Of a stretch of DNA of 64,000 nucleotides, positions 40,287-51,812 are shown one piece after another (position 1 is the stretch's first letter; each line of letters starts with the position of its first letter). Under the pieces are notes generated by a model. The model searched no databases. It was given only the letters and a program-made list of their open reading frames with translations, and was not told the origin of the DNA. Source of the DNA: Pedobacter mucosus (lineage in GTDB: Bacteria; Bacteroidota; Bacteroidia; Sphingobacteriales; Sphingobacteriaceae); the NCBI RefSeq assembly GCF_022200785.1, contig NZ_CP087585.1, positions 372,001 to 436,000 of the forward strand. Direction: 5' to 3'. The position numbers and the translations under genes are program-made.

Positions 40287-42338
40287 CTACAACTTTACAG
40301 CGATTCCCGAATAAAAATTGATACCAGCAGCAGTATTAAAATATCTTCCATTTGCTGCATTTAAATCATTACCCAAACTATATTTTTCATTTAATAAATT
40401 ATTTAGTCCTACAAAAATATCTACAGGTGTATTGATAATTTTTAAACTCCTGATTCCTGCTTTGGCTTCAACAAGGTTATACTTTTTTGAAAACACCGTA
40501 TTACCATCATTAAGTGGGATAGAGGAAGTATAATTATGTTGTCCAAATAAATAGAAACCCTTTTTAAATTGAAATTCCAATGAACTTATAATCGTATTGG
40601 ATGGAACGCCAGTTAGTTTATTTCCACTAAATGAAGAAACTCCACTTACAAAATTCTCAAATCTAAAACGGCTATAAGTATAATTGCTACGCAATTGTAA
40701 ACCAGTTAAAAATGAATCTGAGTTTTGAATAATCCAGAATGCTGTTTCCAGTTCTAAACCTTGTTGTTTTGTTCCTCCCGCATTAATAAAGTATTCTGTA
40801 TCATTAGGATTTAGGCGGCGAACAATTGCATCCTTTAAATTAAACTGAAAAATATTGCCATTTATATATAAACGATTATCACTGGTTTTATAGCGTAATC
40901 CTAACTCATAATTCCAACCTAGTTCTGCCTGTAAATTATTATTAATGTTATTGTCAGAAGATCTGACTTCAGCAATCGTAGGTGGCGAATAACCTTTGCT
41001 TACTGATCCTCTAATGGAAATTGAATTATTAATTAAATATGAAACTGCAAATTTGGGCATTAACTGCGTATCAAATTTCCGTTGCTGCTCTACAACCAAT
41101 ACTGGGAAGAAGCTTTCATATTTATAACTATAAAAGTTTAAACTCGAGGAAAGCTCCAATAGTAATTTGCTGTTTATATCTAAATTGAAACGTAAAAAAG
41201 CAAAGTTCTGATTGGCTTTTAAGTGGTCAAAAGCAATCATCGAGGTGGGTTCTCCGCCATTATTATTGAAGTTCTTGATCTGACTTTTTGTACCCGAACC
41301 TTCAAATCCTGTTTGTGCATTAAACCTTAAATTTTCCGTTTTCTGCGTATATTCTAAAAACGTTCTTAGTCCTAATGTGCTTTCATAACGTTTTTCATAA
41401 TTCGTTATAAAAGGATTTTTAAAATCAGTATAGGAAGTATAAACTGCAATTACATGTCTAAAACGCTCACTGATTTGGTAAGTATTTGAAATTCCCCCAA
41501 AAAATGTTTTGTTATAAATTGCAGCTTGTTGAGTAATTGCTCCAGGAATTGTTGGCGTAGCTGGTCGGGCTAATTTAGGGTCGAGCTCCAACTGCGCCGC
41601 CGTTAATCCACCTGGTGTTTCGTAGGCTAAATCACTATAAAAAGCAAAAGCCTTCAAAGTTCCTGATGGATTATAATTCCATTGTTGCGTAGTTTGGAAA
41701 TATTTTCTATCCAATGCGCTGTTCTGCCTATACCCATCGCTTCTTTGGTAGCCTTCGTTAAAACTAAAACTATAATTTTTAATTTGATGTTGAAGATTTA
41801 AAGTTTGATGGAATAAGCCGTATGAACCGCCTGTTAGAGAAACATCGGCACTATTTTTACTTAAATCTTGTGTGTTAATTAAAACTGCCCCGCCTGTATT
41901 TGCACCAAAAATACTGGCCTCCGGACCTTTGTAAATTTCCATCGAGCCAATAGCATTCGCATCTAAAGAGTTTAAATAGGTATTTCCACCAGCATCTGTT
42001 AATGGGAAATCATCAACATAGATCCTAATATTCCGAATGCCAAATGGCGATCGCAATAAACTCCCACGAAGTGATAACCGATAACTTCCTGGTGACCTTT
42101 CTTCCATCCGTACGCCTGGTACAGTATTAAATGTGCTTACTAAGGAACTATTTTGTTGGTTTTTGATTTGATTGCTGTCTACGAGACTAACTGCCGAAAC
42201 AGATCGCAATAATGGCTGTGAATTATAGTATCCTTTAACCACAACTTCGTTTAATTTTTTAACGGAATCAGGTTTTGTTATTTGAGAAAAGGAAGTATAA
42301 AAAAGAAATGATAAAAGTAAGGTAAGGGTTATTTTCAA
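40287..42338 (-). CDS. TonB-dependent outer-membrane receptor (FecA-like)
   Basis: A 683-residue receptor. The signal peptide is MKITLTLLLSFLFYTSFSQ, read from a TTG start at 42338; no ATG is available. The plug follows directly (LNEVVVKGYYNSQPLLRSVSAVSLVD as TonB box and start of plug; FNTVPGVRMEERSPGSYRLSLRG; YKGPEASIFGANTGGAVLI) and then the 22-strand barrel, which ends in an aromatic-rich C-terminal strand (FYSGIAVKL). There is no carboxypeptidase-like leader domain. It probably takes up an iron complex. The sorbosone-dehydrogenase-like gene upstream is set apart by a terminator. Confidence 0.9.
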   Translation of the reverse strand: MKITLTLLLSFLFYTSFSQITKPDSVKKLNEVVVKGYYNSQPLLRSVSAVSLVDSNQIKNQQNSSLVSTFNTVPGVRMEERSPGSYRLSLRGSLLRSPFGIRNIRIYVDDFPLTDAGGNTYLNSLDANAIGSMEIYKGPEASIFGANTGGAVLINTQDLSKNSADVSLTGGSYGLFHQTLNLQHQIKNYSFSFNEGYQRSDGYRQNSALDRKYFQTTQQWNYNPSGTLKAFAFYSDLAYETPGGLTAAQLELDPKLARPATPTIPGAITQQAAIYNKTFFGGISNTYQISERFRHVIAVYTSYTDFKNPFITNYEKRYESTLGLRTFLEYTQKTENLRFNAQTGFEGSGTKSQIKNFNNNGGEPTSMIAFDHLKANQNFAFLRFNLDINSKLLLELSSSLNFYSYKYESFFPVLVVEQQRKFDTQLMPKFAVSYLINNSISIRGSVSKGYSPPTIAEVRSSDNNINNNLQAELGWNYELGLRYKTSDNRLYINGNIFQFNLKDAIVRRLNPNDTEYFINAGGTKQQGLELETAFWIIQNSDSFLTGLQLRSNYTYSRFRFENFVSGVSSFSGNKLTGVPSNTIISSLEFQFKKGFYLFGQHNYTSSIPLNDGNTVFSKKYNLVEAKAGIRSLKIINTPVDIFVGLNNLLNEKYSLGNDLNAANGRYFNTAAGINFYSGIAVKL

Positions 42339-42352
42339 AATAAGTTTTTTAT

Positions 42353-42400
42353 AAAAAAGCCGCAGGTTTAAATTCTAAAGATAGACTATAAACCTGCGGC
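42353..42400 (-). terminator. Intrinsic terminator after the sorbosone dehydrogenase-like gene
   Basis: GCCGCAGGTTTA (42359-42370) and TAAACCTGCGGC (42389-42400) form a 12-bp perfect stem; on the minus strand it is followed by TTTTTTAT. It lies between two genes on the same strand, so the TonB receptor has to be transcribed from its own promoter or by read-through. Confidence 0.85.
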
Positions 42401-42409
42401 AATGAATAT

Positions 42410-43732
42410 TTATTTAGCAGCGGCAACTTTCCAAATGATTCCACTAACATCATCCGCAACCAATAGTGCGCCGTCAGGTGTTAATGTTACGCCAACTGGT
42501 CGGCCATAAACTTCCGCTTTATCTGAATCTGAAACGAAACCCGTTAAAAAGTCTTCTGGTTTACCACTTGGTTTCCCATCTTTAAATGGCACGAAAGCAA
42601 CTTTATATCCTGAAATCGCTGAACGATTCCATGATCCATGTTGCCCGATAAATGCGCCACCCTGATATTTAGCGGGAAATTTAGTCGCTTTATAAAAAGC
42701 TAAACCTAAAGAAGCAGTATGTGCACCCATAGGAACATCCGGTGCAATGGCCTTTTTTACCAATTCAGGATTCTTACCTTTCAACCTTGGATCTTCGTTT
42801 TGACCATAATAAGAAAATGGCCAACCATAAAATGCTCCAGGTTTAACACTTGTAATGTAATCTGGCACAAGGTCATCGCCCAAACCATCACGTTCATTTA
42901 CGGCAGTCCAAAGCATGTTTGTTCCTGGCGCCCAATCAATTCCAACAGGATTTCTTAACCCGCTAGCGTATATTTTTTCTCCTGTTCCATCAGGATTAAT
43001 TTCCAAAATATTGGCACGGCGTTTCTCATTATCCATTCCATGTTCAGCAGCATTACTACCAGAACCTACGGTAACATATATTTTAGTTTTATCTGCATTG
43101 GTAATTAAATTTCTTGTCCAATGGTTATTATATCCACCTGCAGGCAGATCTAAAATCTTTTTACCCTGACCAGTTATTTTAGTATCGCCGACTTTATATG
43201 GATATTGCAAAACGCCATCGGTATTGGCAACATAAAAAGAATTTCCAATTATAGCCATACCATAAGGTTGATCTAAACCAGTTAAAAATGTAGTAACTAA
43301 TTCTGATTTTCCGTCTTTATCTGCATCGCGATACAATAAAACAGTGTTAGAACTTTTACCTGGAACTTCTGATTTCGCCTTTCCGGTAATGGCGTTCGCT
43401 ATCGCTTCTTTGGTACTTCTTTCCGAATTTGTAAGCACAACTAAAACGTCTCCGTTAGGTGCGATAATCATATTTCTAGGGCTTTTTATATCTGATGCAA
43501 ATCTGGTTACCACAAACCCAGCAGGTGCAGTTGGGGTTTTACCTTCTGGCCAACCAATAACTTTGCTAAATTTTGTTTTTGATGCAGTTGTATCAGGTGC
43601 AGGTAAATTAAGCGCTCCGCTTTCAGTTTTTACGGTATCTTGTTCGCCCTGTGCTTCCGTTGCAGGCTTGGATTTGCAGGCTAAAAAGGCAACAGAACAA
43701 ACCATTGCACTATATATCATTTTATTTTTCAT
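42410..43732 (-). CDS. Sorbosone/glucose dehydrogenase-like beta-propeller lipoprotein
   Basis: A 440-residue lipoprotein (lipobox in SVAFLAC, Cys19) whose body is a six-bladed propeller of the glucose/sorbosone dehydrogenase family, which uses PQQ: GFVVTRFASDIKSPRNMIIAPNGDVLV, HWTRNLITNADKTKIYVTVGSGSNAAEHGMDNEKR, ASGLRNPVGIDWAPGTNMLWTAVNERDGLGDDLVPDY, AFIGQHGSWNRSAISGYKVAFVPF. It probably oxidises a sugar in the periplasm. No PQQ synthesis genes are near. Single gene, with terminator. Confidence 0.88.
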   Translation of the reverse strand: MKNKMIYSAMVCSVAFLACKSKPATEAQGEQDTVKTESGALNLPAPDTTASKTKFSKVIGWPEGKTPTAPAGFVVTRFASDIKSPRNMIIAPNGDVLVVLTNSERSTKEAIANAITGKAKSEVPGKSSNTVLLYRDADKDGKSELVTTFLTGLDQPYGMAIIGNSFYVANTDGVLQYPYKVGDTKITGQGKKILDLPAGGYNNHWTRNLITNADKTKIYVTVGSGSNAAEHGMDNEKRRANILEINPDGTGEKIYASGLRNPVGIDWAPGTNMLWTAVNERDGLGDDLVPDYITSVKPGAFYGWPFSYYGQNEDPRLKGKNPELVKKAIAPDVPMGAHTASLGLAFYKATKFPAKYQGGAFIGQHGSWNRSAISGYKVAFVPFKDGKPSGKPEDFLTGFVSDSDKAEVYGRPVGVTLTPDGALLVADDVSGIIWKVAAAK

Positions 43733-44057
43733 ATGCTATAATTATATTATTCTATACGGATCTTATAACACTTTTTACCAGAAAGATGTTTTTGCATAAT
43801 CGTATTCTTAAGCGTTCTGATAAATATTCTCCTTCATTTGGTTAAATGTTAACATGCCTCCAATGGAACAATTTTCTTATTAATGGTTATCAATTATTTT
43901 ATAATAATGACTAAATTTTACTATTTAAAAATTTCCAGTAAACTTAATTTTATTGATAGAACGCTGTATTAATTATACTATTTAACAAAATGCATGTTGC
44001 TAAATATTTAATTGCATGGCTTAATTATTTAATAAAAACCATTTAAAACGGAAAATC
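43733..44057. other. Intergenic stretch, nothing recognised
   Basis: 325 bp of very A/T-rich sequence between the divergent sugar-dehydrogenase and unknown-protein genes. It must carry both promoters, but no box fits the consensus exactly, and no inverted repeat stands out. Confidence 0.45.
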
Positions 44058-44624
44058 ATGAAAATTAATGAAGAAGTAGTAATGTGGAAATTTGGTGGCA
44101 GATCAGGAAATTTGAAATCGAATGAGCACTATCAAAACAATCAAGGTTATAGTCTTTATTGTAAAGAAAACAGGCAGTTCTTAATTTGGGAGCGCGGGCA
44201 ATTGAGTATCAATTTCAATTTCTCAAATACAAGCCAACAAAAATTCCATTTAAGTTTGCCGGATAACCAAGAAAGAGAAATTTTAACGGGCGAACCATTT
44301 GCTTTGGGTAATGGTGGGGGAGATCCTTATCTCCGTTACGGTAAGCAAAACTTTGGTATCAATTTAAAATGGGTTGCAGAACCGTTATATGAATGGAAAA
44401 TTTTTGATGCTTCTGGTGTTGCGGGCAAACCGATTTCCCTTTCATCATATTACGCAATTTATAACACAAAGGTAAAACCAAGTGCAGACTTCCTTATTTT
44501 CTTAGAAAAATATTATCCAAGAGTGGTAGATTTAGGTTGGCCATCAAGTCCTTCTGCCTTAGATACTGCAATTAAGGTGGGCAAAACTGGTGTAAAAATT
44601 GGAAGCGCTATTGCTCAAGGCTAA
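44058..44624 (+). CDS. Protein of unknown function
   Basis: A 188-residue soluble protein without signal or membrane segment, which I do not recognise. It has a beta-rich, Gly-rich middle (FALGNGGGDPYLRYGKQNFGINLKW) and a helical end (SALDTAIKVGKTGVKIGSAIAQG). The opening EVVMWKFGGRSGNLKS is distinctive. Complete frame, ATG start, strong terminator downstream; a single gene. Confidence 0.65.
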   Translation: MKINEEVVMWKFGGRSGNLKSNEHYQNNQGYSLYCKENRQFLIWERGQLSINFNFSNTSQQKFHLSLPDNQEREILTGEPFALGNGGGDPYLRYGKQNFGINLKWVAEPLYEWKIFDASGVAGKPISLSSYYAIYNTKVKPSADFLIFLEKYYPRVVDLGWPSSPSALDTAIKVGKTGVKIGSAIAQG

Positions 44625-44654
44625 TCAATTATTTCAATCTTCTAACGTAATCTT

Positions 44655-44681
44655 AGCCCCCAAATTTTTTGGGGGCTTTTA
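44655..44681 (+). terminator. Intrinsic terminator
   Basis: AGCCCCCAAA (44655-44664) pairs with TTTGGGGGCT (44668-44677), followed by T-rich sequence; strong GC stem 30 bp after the unknown gene. Confidence 0.92.
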
Positions 44682-44857
44682 TATTTTAAAGAAATATTAA
44701 TTCACTCTAAATTAATATTTCAAGTCAATTTTTAACACCTCAATCATCATTTTGTATCTATAAATAACATTACAATGTTCCTTAATTCGTTGGTTTATTT
44801 TATCTTTAGGCGATTTAAAAAAGATTAGTTTTTTAAAACTATTCTGAAGATAATTAA

Positions 44858-47104
<2,247 letters not shown>

Positions 47105-47123
47105 GTCTATTTTATAATATTTT

Positions 47124-47156
47124 AAGCGACTCAAGAGATTGGGTCGCTTTTTTTTG
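47124..47156 (+). terminator. Intrinsic terminator after icd
   Basis: AAGCGACTC (47124-47132) and GGGTCGCTT (47141-47149) pair with one mismatch, followed by eight T. Its T run leads directly to the convergent transposase stop. Confidence 0.88.
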
Positions 47157-47160
47157 TGTT

Positions 47161-47721
47161 TTATTCTTTTATCTGAAATTTATCAATGCCCCAGTTCAGC
47201 GGGTTGTTTTCTATGTAATTTGAGATGTTTGAAAAAGATTTCTCATCACGAATAACGTGGTCGTAAAAGAGCGGTTGCCATCCAAATTCAAAACCTAATC
47301 GGTTACAATGTTTCGTTACCGCCGATTTGTATGAGCCAATAGCAGAGGATATTGTATTTTTTCCCTGATTTTGAAATCGTTGTTGGCCAATGGATTGCCC
47401 CGGGGGCGGCGCTAGAGACAGGGCATGCCCTGTCTGTACAACTGGCGCATCATTCAAAATCAATATCCCATGCACATGATTAGGCATTACAATAAATTCC
47501 CCTAATTCTAAATTTTTATTGTGATTCTTTATTTCATACCACATCAAATTAGCGATTACTCCAATTTTAGATAAAATCATTTTTCCATCCTCAATTTTCC
47601 CAAATCGATGCAATCTATCCTTGGTGCAAATCGTAATAAAGTATGCTCCTTCATTAGCATAGTTCCAATTTTGTAAGCGGGCAGAAGGTATCCTATATTT
47701 ATTCTGATATTTATCAACCAT
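47161..47721 (-). CDS. REP-associated tyrosine transposase (RAYT, Y1_Tnp)
   Basis: A 186-residue HUH single-strand transposase from the ATG at 47721 (a TTG 12 bp upstream is less likely). It shows NYANEGAYFITICTKDR, the metal-binding HVH motif in MPNHVHGILIL (82-84), the candidate catalytic Tyr131 in GSYKSAVTKHCNRLG, and the family end FYDHVIRDEKSFSNISNYIENNP. RAYTs are single-copy, domesticated relatives of IS200/IS605 transposases tied to REP elements. There are no IS ends or second gene here. Residues 96-102 are encoded by a palindrome inside the gene. Confidence 0.9.
   Translation of the reverse strand: MVDKYQNKYRIPSARLQNWNYANEGAYFITICTKDRLHRFGKIEDGKMILSKIGVIANLMWYEIKNHNKNLELGEFIVMPNHVHGILILNDAPVVQTGHALSLAPPPGQSIGQQRFQNQGKNTISSAIGSYKSAVTKHCNRLGFEFGWQPLFYDHVIRDEKSFSNISNYIENNPLNWGIDKFQIKE
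47416..47435. repeat. 20-bp perfect palindrome inside the RAYT gene
   Basis: AGACAGGGCATGCCCTGTCT reads the same on both strands, in frame (encoding QTGHALS on the gene strand), within a GC-rich stretch of 47398-47445 unlike the A/T-rich rest of the gene. It sits between the HVH motif and the catalytic Tyr. It has the look of a REP-type element inserted in the coding sequence. Confidence 0.8.
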
Positions 47722-47856
47722 GAGAAGCGTCAATGATAATAAATATAAATATAATTGTTTGATTATGAGAATGAAGCCATTTTAGTAGGTCAATGGAAAA
47801 TTAGATTTATTTGATATTCTCATTTAATCTAATGAATGATACAAGTTCAAAACAAA

Positions 47857-47885
47857 AAAAGGGCAACCTTAACGATTGCCCTTTT
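47857..47885. terminator. Bidirectional terminator between RAYT upstream region and the DUF4374 gene
   Basis: AAAAGGGCAA (47857-47866) and TTGCCCTTTT (47876-47885) form a 10-bp stem with A and T runs on the sides; it ends the minus-strand TonB/DUF4374 operon. Confidence 0.9.
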
Positions 47886-47903
47886 CTAATTATTCATAAA
47901 ATT

Positions 47904-49262
47904 TTAGTAAGCGCCAATAAAACTAGCACCTGTAGAACCTGTTAATTTAGCACCTTTAATCACTGTATTAGTTTTCCAGTTAATTACATATAATTTTCCT
48001 TCAACACCTGTTGGCGTAAGTGGAACGTAAACAAAATCACCAGCTAAAGCAATGTTTTGAAACTGACCAAAATCAAGCGCTGCTTCATAATCATTTGCAA
48101 TTTTGACACCAGTTTTTGCATTTAAATCGATCATTGCAATATATCCTCCGTTACCGGCAATATTATACAACACCACTGCCTTCCCATCTTTAATATATCT
48201 CCAAGCTTGTATACGGGCTCCTTTAATACTAAGTGCCTGATCTAAACTAAAATTATAACTGTTATCATAATCGTTAGTCGATTTATCAATACGAAGAATG
48301 TCCTGACCAGAAGTTGCAGTTGCCTGATATACATGTCCGTCAGTACCAACATATTGTGTTTGCGTTCTATAGGCATGATTATTAACCTTGCTTTGAGTAG
48401 AAACAATTAATTTAGGGTTTTGTAATGATGGGTAATCTACTACTAAAGTTGTTGTTCCTAAAGTTCTGCCAGTTGCATCATTTGGCCAAGAAGGAACACC
48501 AGCTGTGCTAAATGTAATTGTTCCGGTAGGGTTGATTTTACTTACATTACAACCAATAAAAACTTTAGTTTTAGCTTGATTTAAAACCGGTACATCAATA
48601 CGACCTACACTATAACCTTGCGCTTCTTGTGCGGCAGTAAATGGAAAAGGAAATTCAGTAGAGTTTGGAACACGTGGATCATTTAAATCAATATGAGAAA
48701 TTTTAACTGTTCCTCTGGTAGATTTAAAAGTCAAATTTGGAGCTGTACCATCGAACAATGTAGTTGAGCCGGTTAAATTTACGCCAATTCCAATACCTTC
48801 TGCAGCTTTAGTCCAACGTGGTGAAGTTCCTAAAATTGGAGCTGTATTTACTTCCTCTTTAGTATCATCAAACTTATTACCACCCAACACTCTATATTTA
48901 TTAAACACACCACCGTCTGTTCCTGTATATTGGATATTGTATAAAAAATTTCCATTTTCTGATGCTTGCACACGAGCGGTACGAGCAGATCTTACAAATG
49001 TTCCTTCTGTATATATATTAACAATCTTATTTGGATCAATCGCTTCTGCCTGAGTTAGCGCATAAACCATCGTACCACCGTTACCTGCAGTACCGTTTTC
49101 ATCAGGAATTGATGCAGAAAGCGTAATGAAAGATCTTGCCCAAATATCTGGTCCTGATGCGGTATCAACTTCTTCACTAGGTCCATCTTTTTTACAACCG
49201 GCTAATACACTTATAGCTATTGCTGAGCCGAAAAGTGCTGATTTAAATAAACTTGTTTTCAT
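47904..49262 (-). CDS. DUF4374 surface lipoprotein
   Basis: A 452-residue lipoprotein (ends of leader ...ISVLAGC, Cys22) of the DUF4374 group, a predicted beta-propeller exposed on the outer membrane. Features: ARSFITLSASIPDENGTAGNGGTMVYALT, RTARVQASENGNFLYNIQYTGTDGGVFNKYR, DYDNSYNFSLDQALSIKGARIQAWRYIKDGKAVVLYNIAGNGGYIAMIDL. In Bacteroidetes such proteins pair with a TonB receptor; I recall the XusB partner of XusA for siderophores as an example. It starts 6 bp after the receptor gene. No PepSY reductase gene is next to it. Confidence 0.88.
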   Translation of the reverse strand: MKTSLFKSALFGSAIAISVLAGCKKDGPSEEVDTASGPDIWARSFITLSASIPDENGTAGNGGTMVYALTQAEAIDPNKIVNIYTEGTFVRSARTARVQASENGNFLYNIQYTGTDGGVFNKYRVLGGNKFDDTKEEVNTAPILGTSPRWTKAAEGIGIGVNLTGSTTLFDGTAPNLTFKSTRGTVKISHIDLNDPRVPNSTEFPFPFTAAQEAQGYSVGRIDVPVLNQAKTKVFIGCNVSKINPTGTITFSTAGVPSWPNDATGRTLGTTTLVVDYPSLQNPKLIVSTQSKVNNHAYRTQTQYVGTDGHVYQATATSGQDILRIDKSTNDYDNSYNFSLDQALSIKGARIQAWRYIKDGKAVVLYNIAGNGGYIAMIDLNAKTGVKIANDYEAALDFGQFQNIALAGDFVYVPLTPTGVEGKLYVINWKTNTVIKGAKLTGSTGASFIGAY

Positions 49263-49268
49263 TTTAAA

Positions 49269-51722
49269 TTATTTATTAGTAAAATTATTTATTGTATAAT
49301 TGAGCTTAACGAATACGCCTCTACCTGGTTTTTGAACACCAAAATTGTCGTATACTTCAGCGTTTAAAAAGTTTTTTAAATCCAGGCTGACAATAATTTT
49401 TCCATTAGGGAAACGGTAACTTCCACCTAAATCATGATAAAATTGTTTCGGGGTAGTAAACCATTCGGAATCTGGCCAAACCGTATTGAAAGGGGCAACA
49501 TAACCGGTATTGTAGTAAACGTTAAGTATGGCTTGTTTTTGCATAACGTTGTTAAAACGGTATTGAACACTTCCATTTACGGTAAAAAATGGTTCGTTAG
49601 GAATTTGTCTGTTATAAAGAGAATGTGGAGCGCCATTCTCATCAAACTGTATTTTAAATAGTGAATTAAATTTTGAGAAATTGATTACTGCATTTAACCT
49701 GTTATCATAAATGTAATTGACTTCTCCTTCAAAACCTCTAGACTGTACTTTCCCTAAATTAATAAATTGTGTGGTTTGTATATCTGAATCGCTTTCCCGA
49801 CCAACAATAACATTTTCTACAGCTCTTAAAGCTATTTTATCAAATCCATTTCTCCAGAATGCACTACCATATAATGATAGTTTATGTTTATCAAATTCCA
49901 GCATTCCATAGCGGAAGCCAATATTGTAGTTTACATTTTTTTCGGCTGTTAAACCCAAGTTTTCAAGCACATTGTTTTCTGGATTTCCATACAATTGCTC
50001 TTCTCTTGGTGAAAGATATATGTTTTCTGTAGAGCCAATAATATATAGCTTTGGTATAAGATTGTAAGAAACCGTTAAGCCGTAACCTGGATTTTTGTTA
50101 ACGCTTGTTGTTTCTGTATATATGACATTGTTAACACCATTGCTTGTTTGTATGGAAGGTTTTGTTTGATGATTTTGATTGATAGTGTACTTGGCCAATA
50201 AATTAGTTTGCAGTTTATTGTTTAACATTTGCGCTTCGTAATTAAAAGCGAAAATATTGTTGGTTCCAACACTTACGGTTGTAAATGCTTTTTTACTAGG
50301 ATCAAGCAAATCATTATCATCCCTGTCCGTTCTATTTAAGCTGTGGTTTATCGAAATCTTATGGCCTTGTGCAACCGTATAAGCCAAATTAGACCGGATA
50401 TTTATTATTTCTCTATCAATACTCGTGATTGCAGCAATACCTTGTTGTCCCCGCCCAACTGGCTGAACGATTGGTCGCTCCATACCGTTTAATATTTGTG
50501 TTATCGGTTTGCCATCCCAGTTATACATCGTTCTTGAGGTATCTTGCAGGTAAGTATTTCTATTGCTATAAACTGCATTTACATTTAATGCTAAACCTTT
50601 TAATAGCAAATCTTTTTTGTTATAAGTTAAACTTAAAACATGTGCCTGATATGTTTGAAAACGCCCTACGTAAGGCTGAGCCATCGTAATTCCATGTGGC
50701 ACTTCGTTATAAGTATCTGAAATATTGTAACCCACCATAAAATTATCAGCCCATTTCACATCTGTAAACCCGGCCTCGAAACGACCTGCTACAGATCTAT
50801 AAGCATCATTAAATCTTGTTACCCTTTGATAGCGTTTAATCTTTAATTCAGAGTCGGTTATTTTTGAAAACTTACCCCACATTTCATAACTGTTATCTGT
50901 ATAGGTATACATTCCAGAAGCTCGGGTAGTGAAGCCAGATTTTTTATTGCGGTATAATAAACTTAAATCTGTTTGAAAAGTATTAAATGAACCGTAAGAT
51001 ACTGCTGCAGTAATGTTATTTGCCGAAGCATCTTTTTTCAAGATTACATTTATTGCTCCGCCAACATAGTCGCCAGTTAAATGTGAAGGCAATACCCCTT
51101 TATAAACCTCAATGCGATCGATCATTGCAGGCGGAATATTATTTAGGTTAAAGGATTGACCAAATGTTGAAATCGGTGTTCCATCAATAAATATTCCAAT
51201 GGCACTTCCAGACATTCCGTTTAAATTATATTCAATCGGGGAACCTAAACCGCCATTTTGACGAACTCTTACGCCAACTGTTCTATTTAATAATTCATTT
51301 GTTGTTAAATTTCTTAACGAGGCTTCTTTAGTTTCTATAATGGCAACAGAAAATCCACTGGTTTCTATTTTTCGCTTTTCCGTTTTGCCTGCAATACTAA
51401 CTTCTTGTAAATCACGATCTACAACTTCCTTTACTTTAACATTTAAGGTTACAGTTGCAGCATTAATATTTACGGTTTGGGTTTTTATTTCAGTAACAAC
51501 TGAACTAATTATTAGCTTATAAGCTCCGTATTTTAGGCCACTCAATTCAAACTTTCCCTTATCATCAGTCATGGTACTGCGGCTAAGTTCCTTAATACTA
51601 ACTGTTGCACCGTCTACTGGTTGACCATTATTATTTGTTATTCTGCCCGAAAGAGTAGCTGTTTGAGCAAATGCAACGATAGAAAAACATAAAAAAAGAG
51701 CGCAGAATAAGGTTTGTTTCAT
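49269..51722 (-). CDS. TonB-dependent receptor with carboxypeptidase-like leader domain
   Basis: An 817-residue outer-membrane receptor. A signal peptide (to ...VAFAQ) comes first, followed by a CarboxypepD_reg domain (about 22-105: ATLSGRITNNNGQPVDGATVSIKELSRSTMTDDKGKFELSGLKYG), a plug (VGVRVRQNGGLGSPIEYNLNGMSGSAIGIFIDGTPIS; VYKGVLPSHLTGDYVGGAINVILK) and a barrel ending GRGVFVKLNYTINNFTNK. Together with the DUF4374 lipoprotein it probably imports an iron complex. Its promoter overlaps that of the divergent AraC regulator. Confidence 0.92.
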   Translation of the reverse strand: MKQTLFCALFLCFSIVAFAQTATLSGRITNNNGQPVDGATVSIKELSRSTMTDDKGKFELSGLKYGAYKLIISSVVTEIKTQTVNINAATVTLNVKVKEVVDRDLQEVSIAGKTEKRKIETSGFSVAIIETKEASLRNLTTNELLNRTVGVRVRQNGGLGSPIEYNLNGMSGSAIGIFIDGTPISTFGQSFNLNNIPPAMIDRIEVYKGVLPSHLTGDYVGGAINVILKKDASANNITAAVSYGSFNTFQTDLSLLYRNKKSGFTTRASGMYTYTDNSYEMWGKFSKITDSELKIKRYQRVTRFNDAYRSVAGRFEAGFTDVKWADNFMVGYNISDTYNEVPHGITMAQPYVGRFQTYQAHVLSLTYNKKDLLLKGLALNVNAVYSNRNTYLQDTSRTMYNWDGKPITQILNGMERPIVQPVGRGQQGIAAITSIDREIINIRSNLAYTVAQGHKISINHSLNRTDRDDNDLLDPSKKAFTTVSVGTNNIFAFNYEAQMLNNKLQTNLLAKYTINQNHQTKPSIQTSNGVNNVIYTETTSVNKNPGYGLTVSYNLIPKLYIIGSTENIYLSPREEQLYGNPENNVLENLGLTAEKNVNYNIGFRYGMLEFDKHKLSLYGSAFWRNGFDKIALRAVENVIVGRESDSDIQTTQFINLGKVQSRGFEGEVNYIYDNRLNAVINFSKFNSLFKIQFDENGAPHSLYNRQIPNEPFFTVNGSVQYRFNNVMQKQAILNVYYNTGYVAPFNTVWPDSEWFTTPKQFYHDLGGSYRFPNGKIIVSLDLKNFLNAEVYDNFGVQKPGRGVFVKLNYTINNFTNK

Positions 51723-51752
51723 TTATAAGTTTGTAACTTTTTTAAATTCTTC

Positions 51753-51783
51753 TTTGGAATAGGTCTTAATAAGAATAACTTTG
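51753..51783 (+). promoter_or_regulatory. Promoter of the AraC regulator gene
   Basis: Exact consensus: -33 TTTG at 51753-51756, 19-bp spacer, -7 TAACTTTG at 51776-51783. Transcription would start near 51790, about 14 bases before the ATG at 51804. Confidence 0.75.
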
Positions 51784-51785
51784 GG

Positions 51786-51812
51786 CAAAGATAGAATCTG
51801 AATATGACGCAA
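51786..51812 (-). promoter_or_regulatory. Promoter of the TonB receptor-DUF4374 operon
   Basis: On the minus strand -7 TATCTTTG at 51786-51793 and TTG at 51810-51812 (16-bp spacer). It lies 2 bp from the plus-strand -7 box, around the palindrome CTTTG-GG-CAAAG (51779-51790), so polymerase can use only one of the two promoters at a time. Confidence 0.65.

Noticed and set aside
47161..47733. Complete insertion sequence around the transposase
   Set aside because: No terminal inverted or subterminal hairpin ends, no second gene, and normal terminators on both sides; the gene fits a single-copy RAYT.
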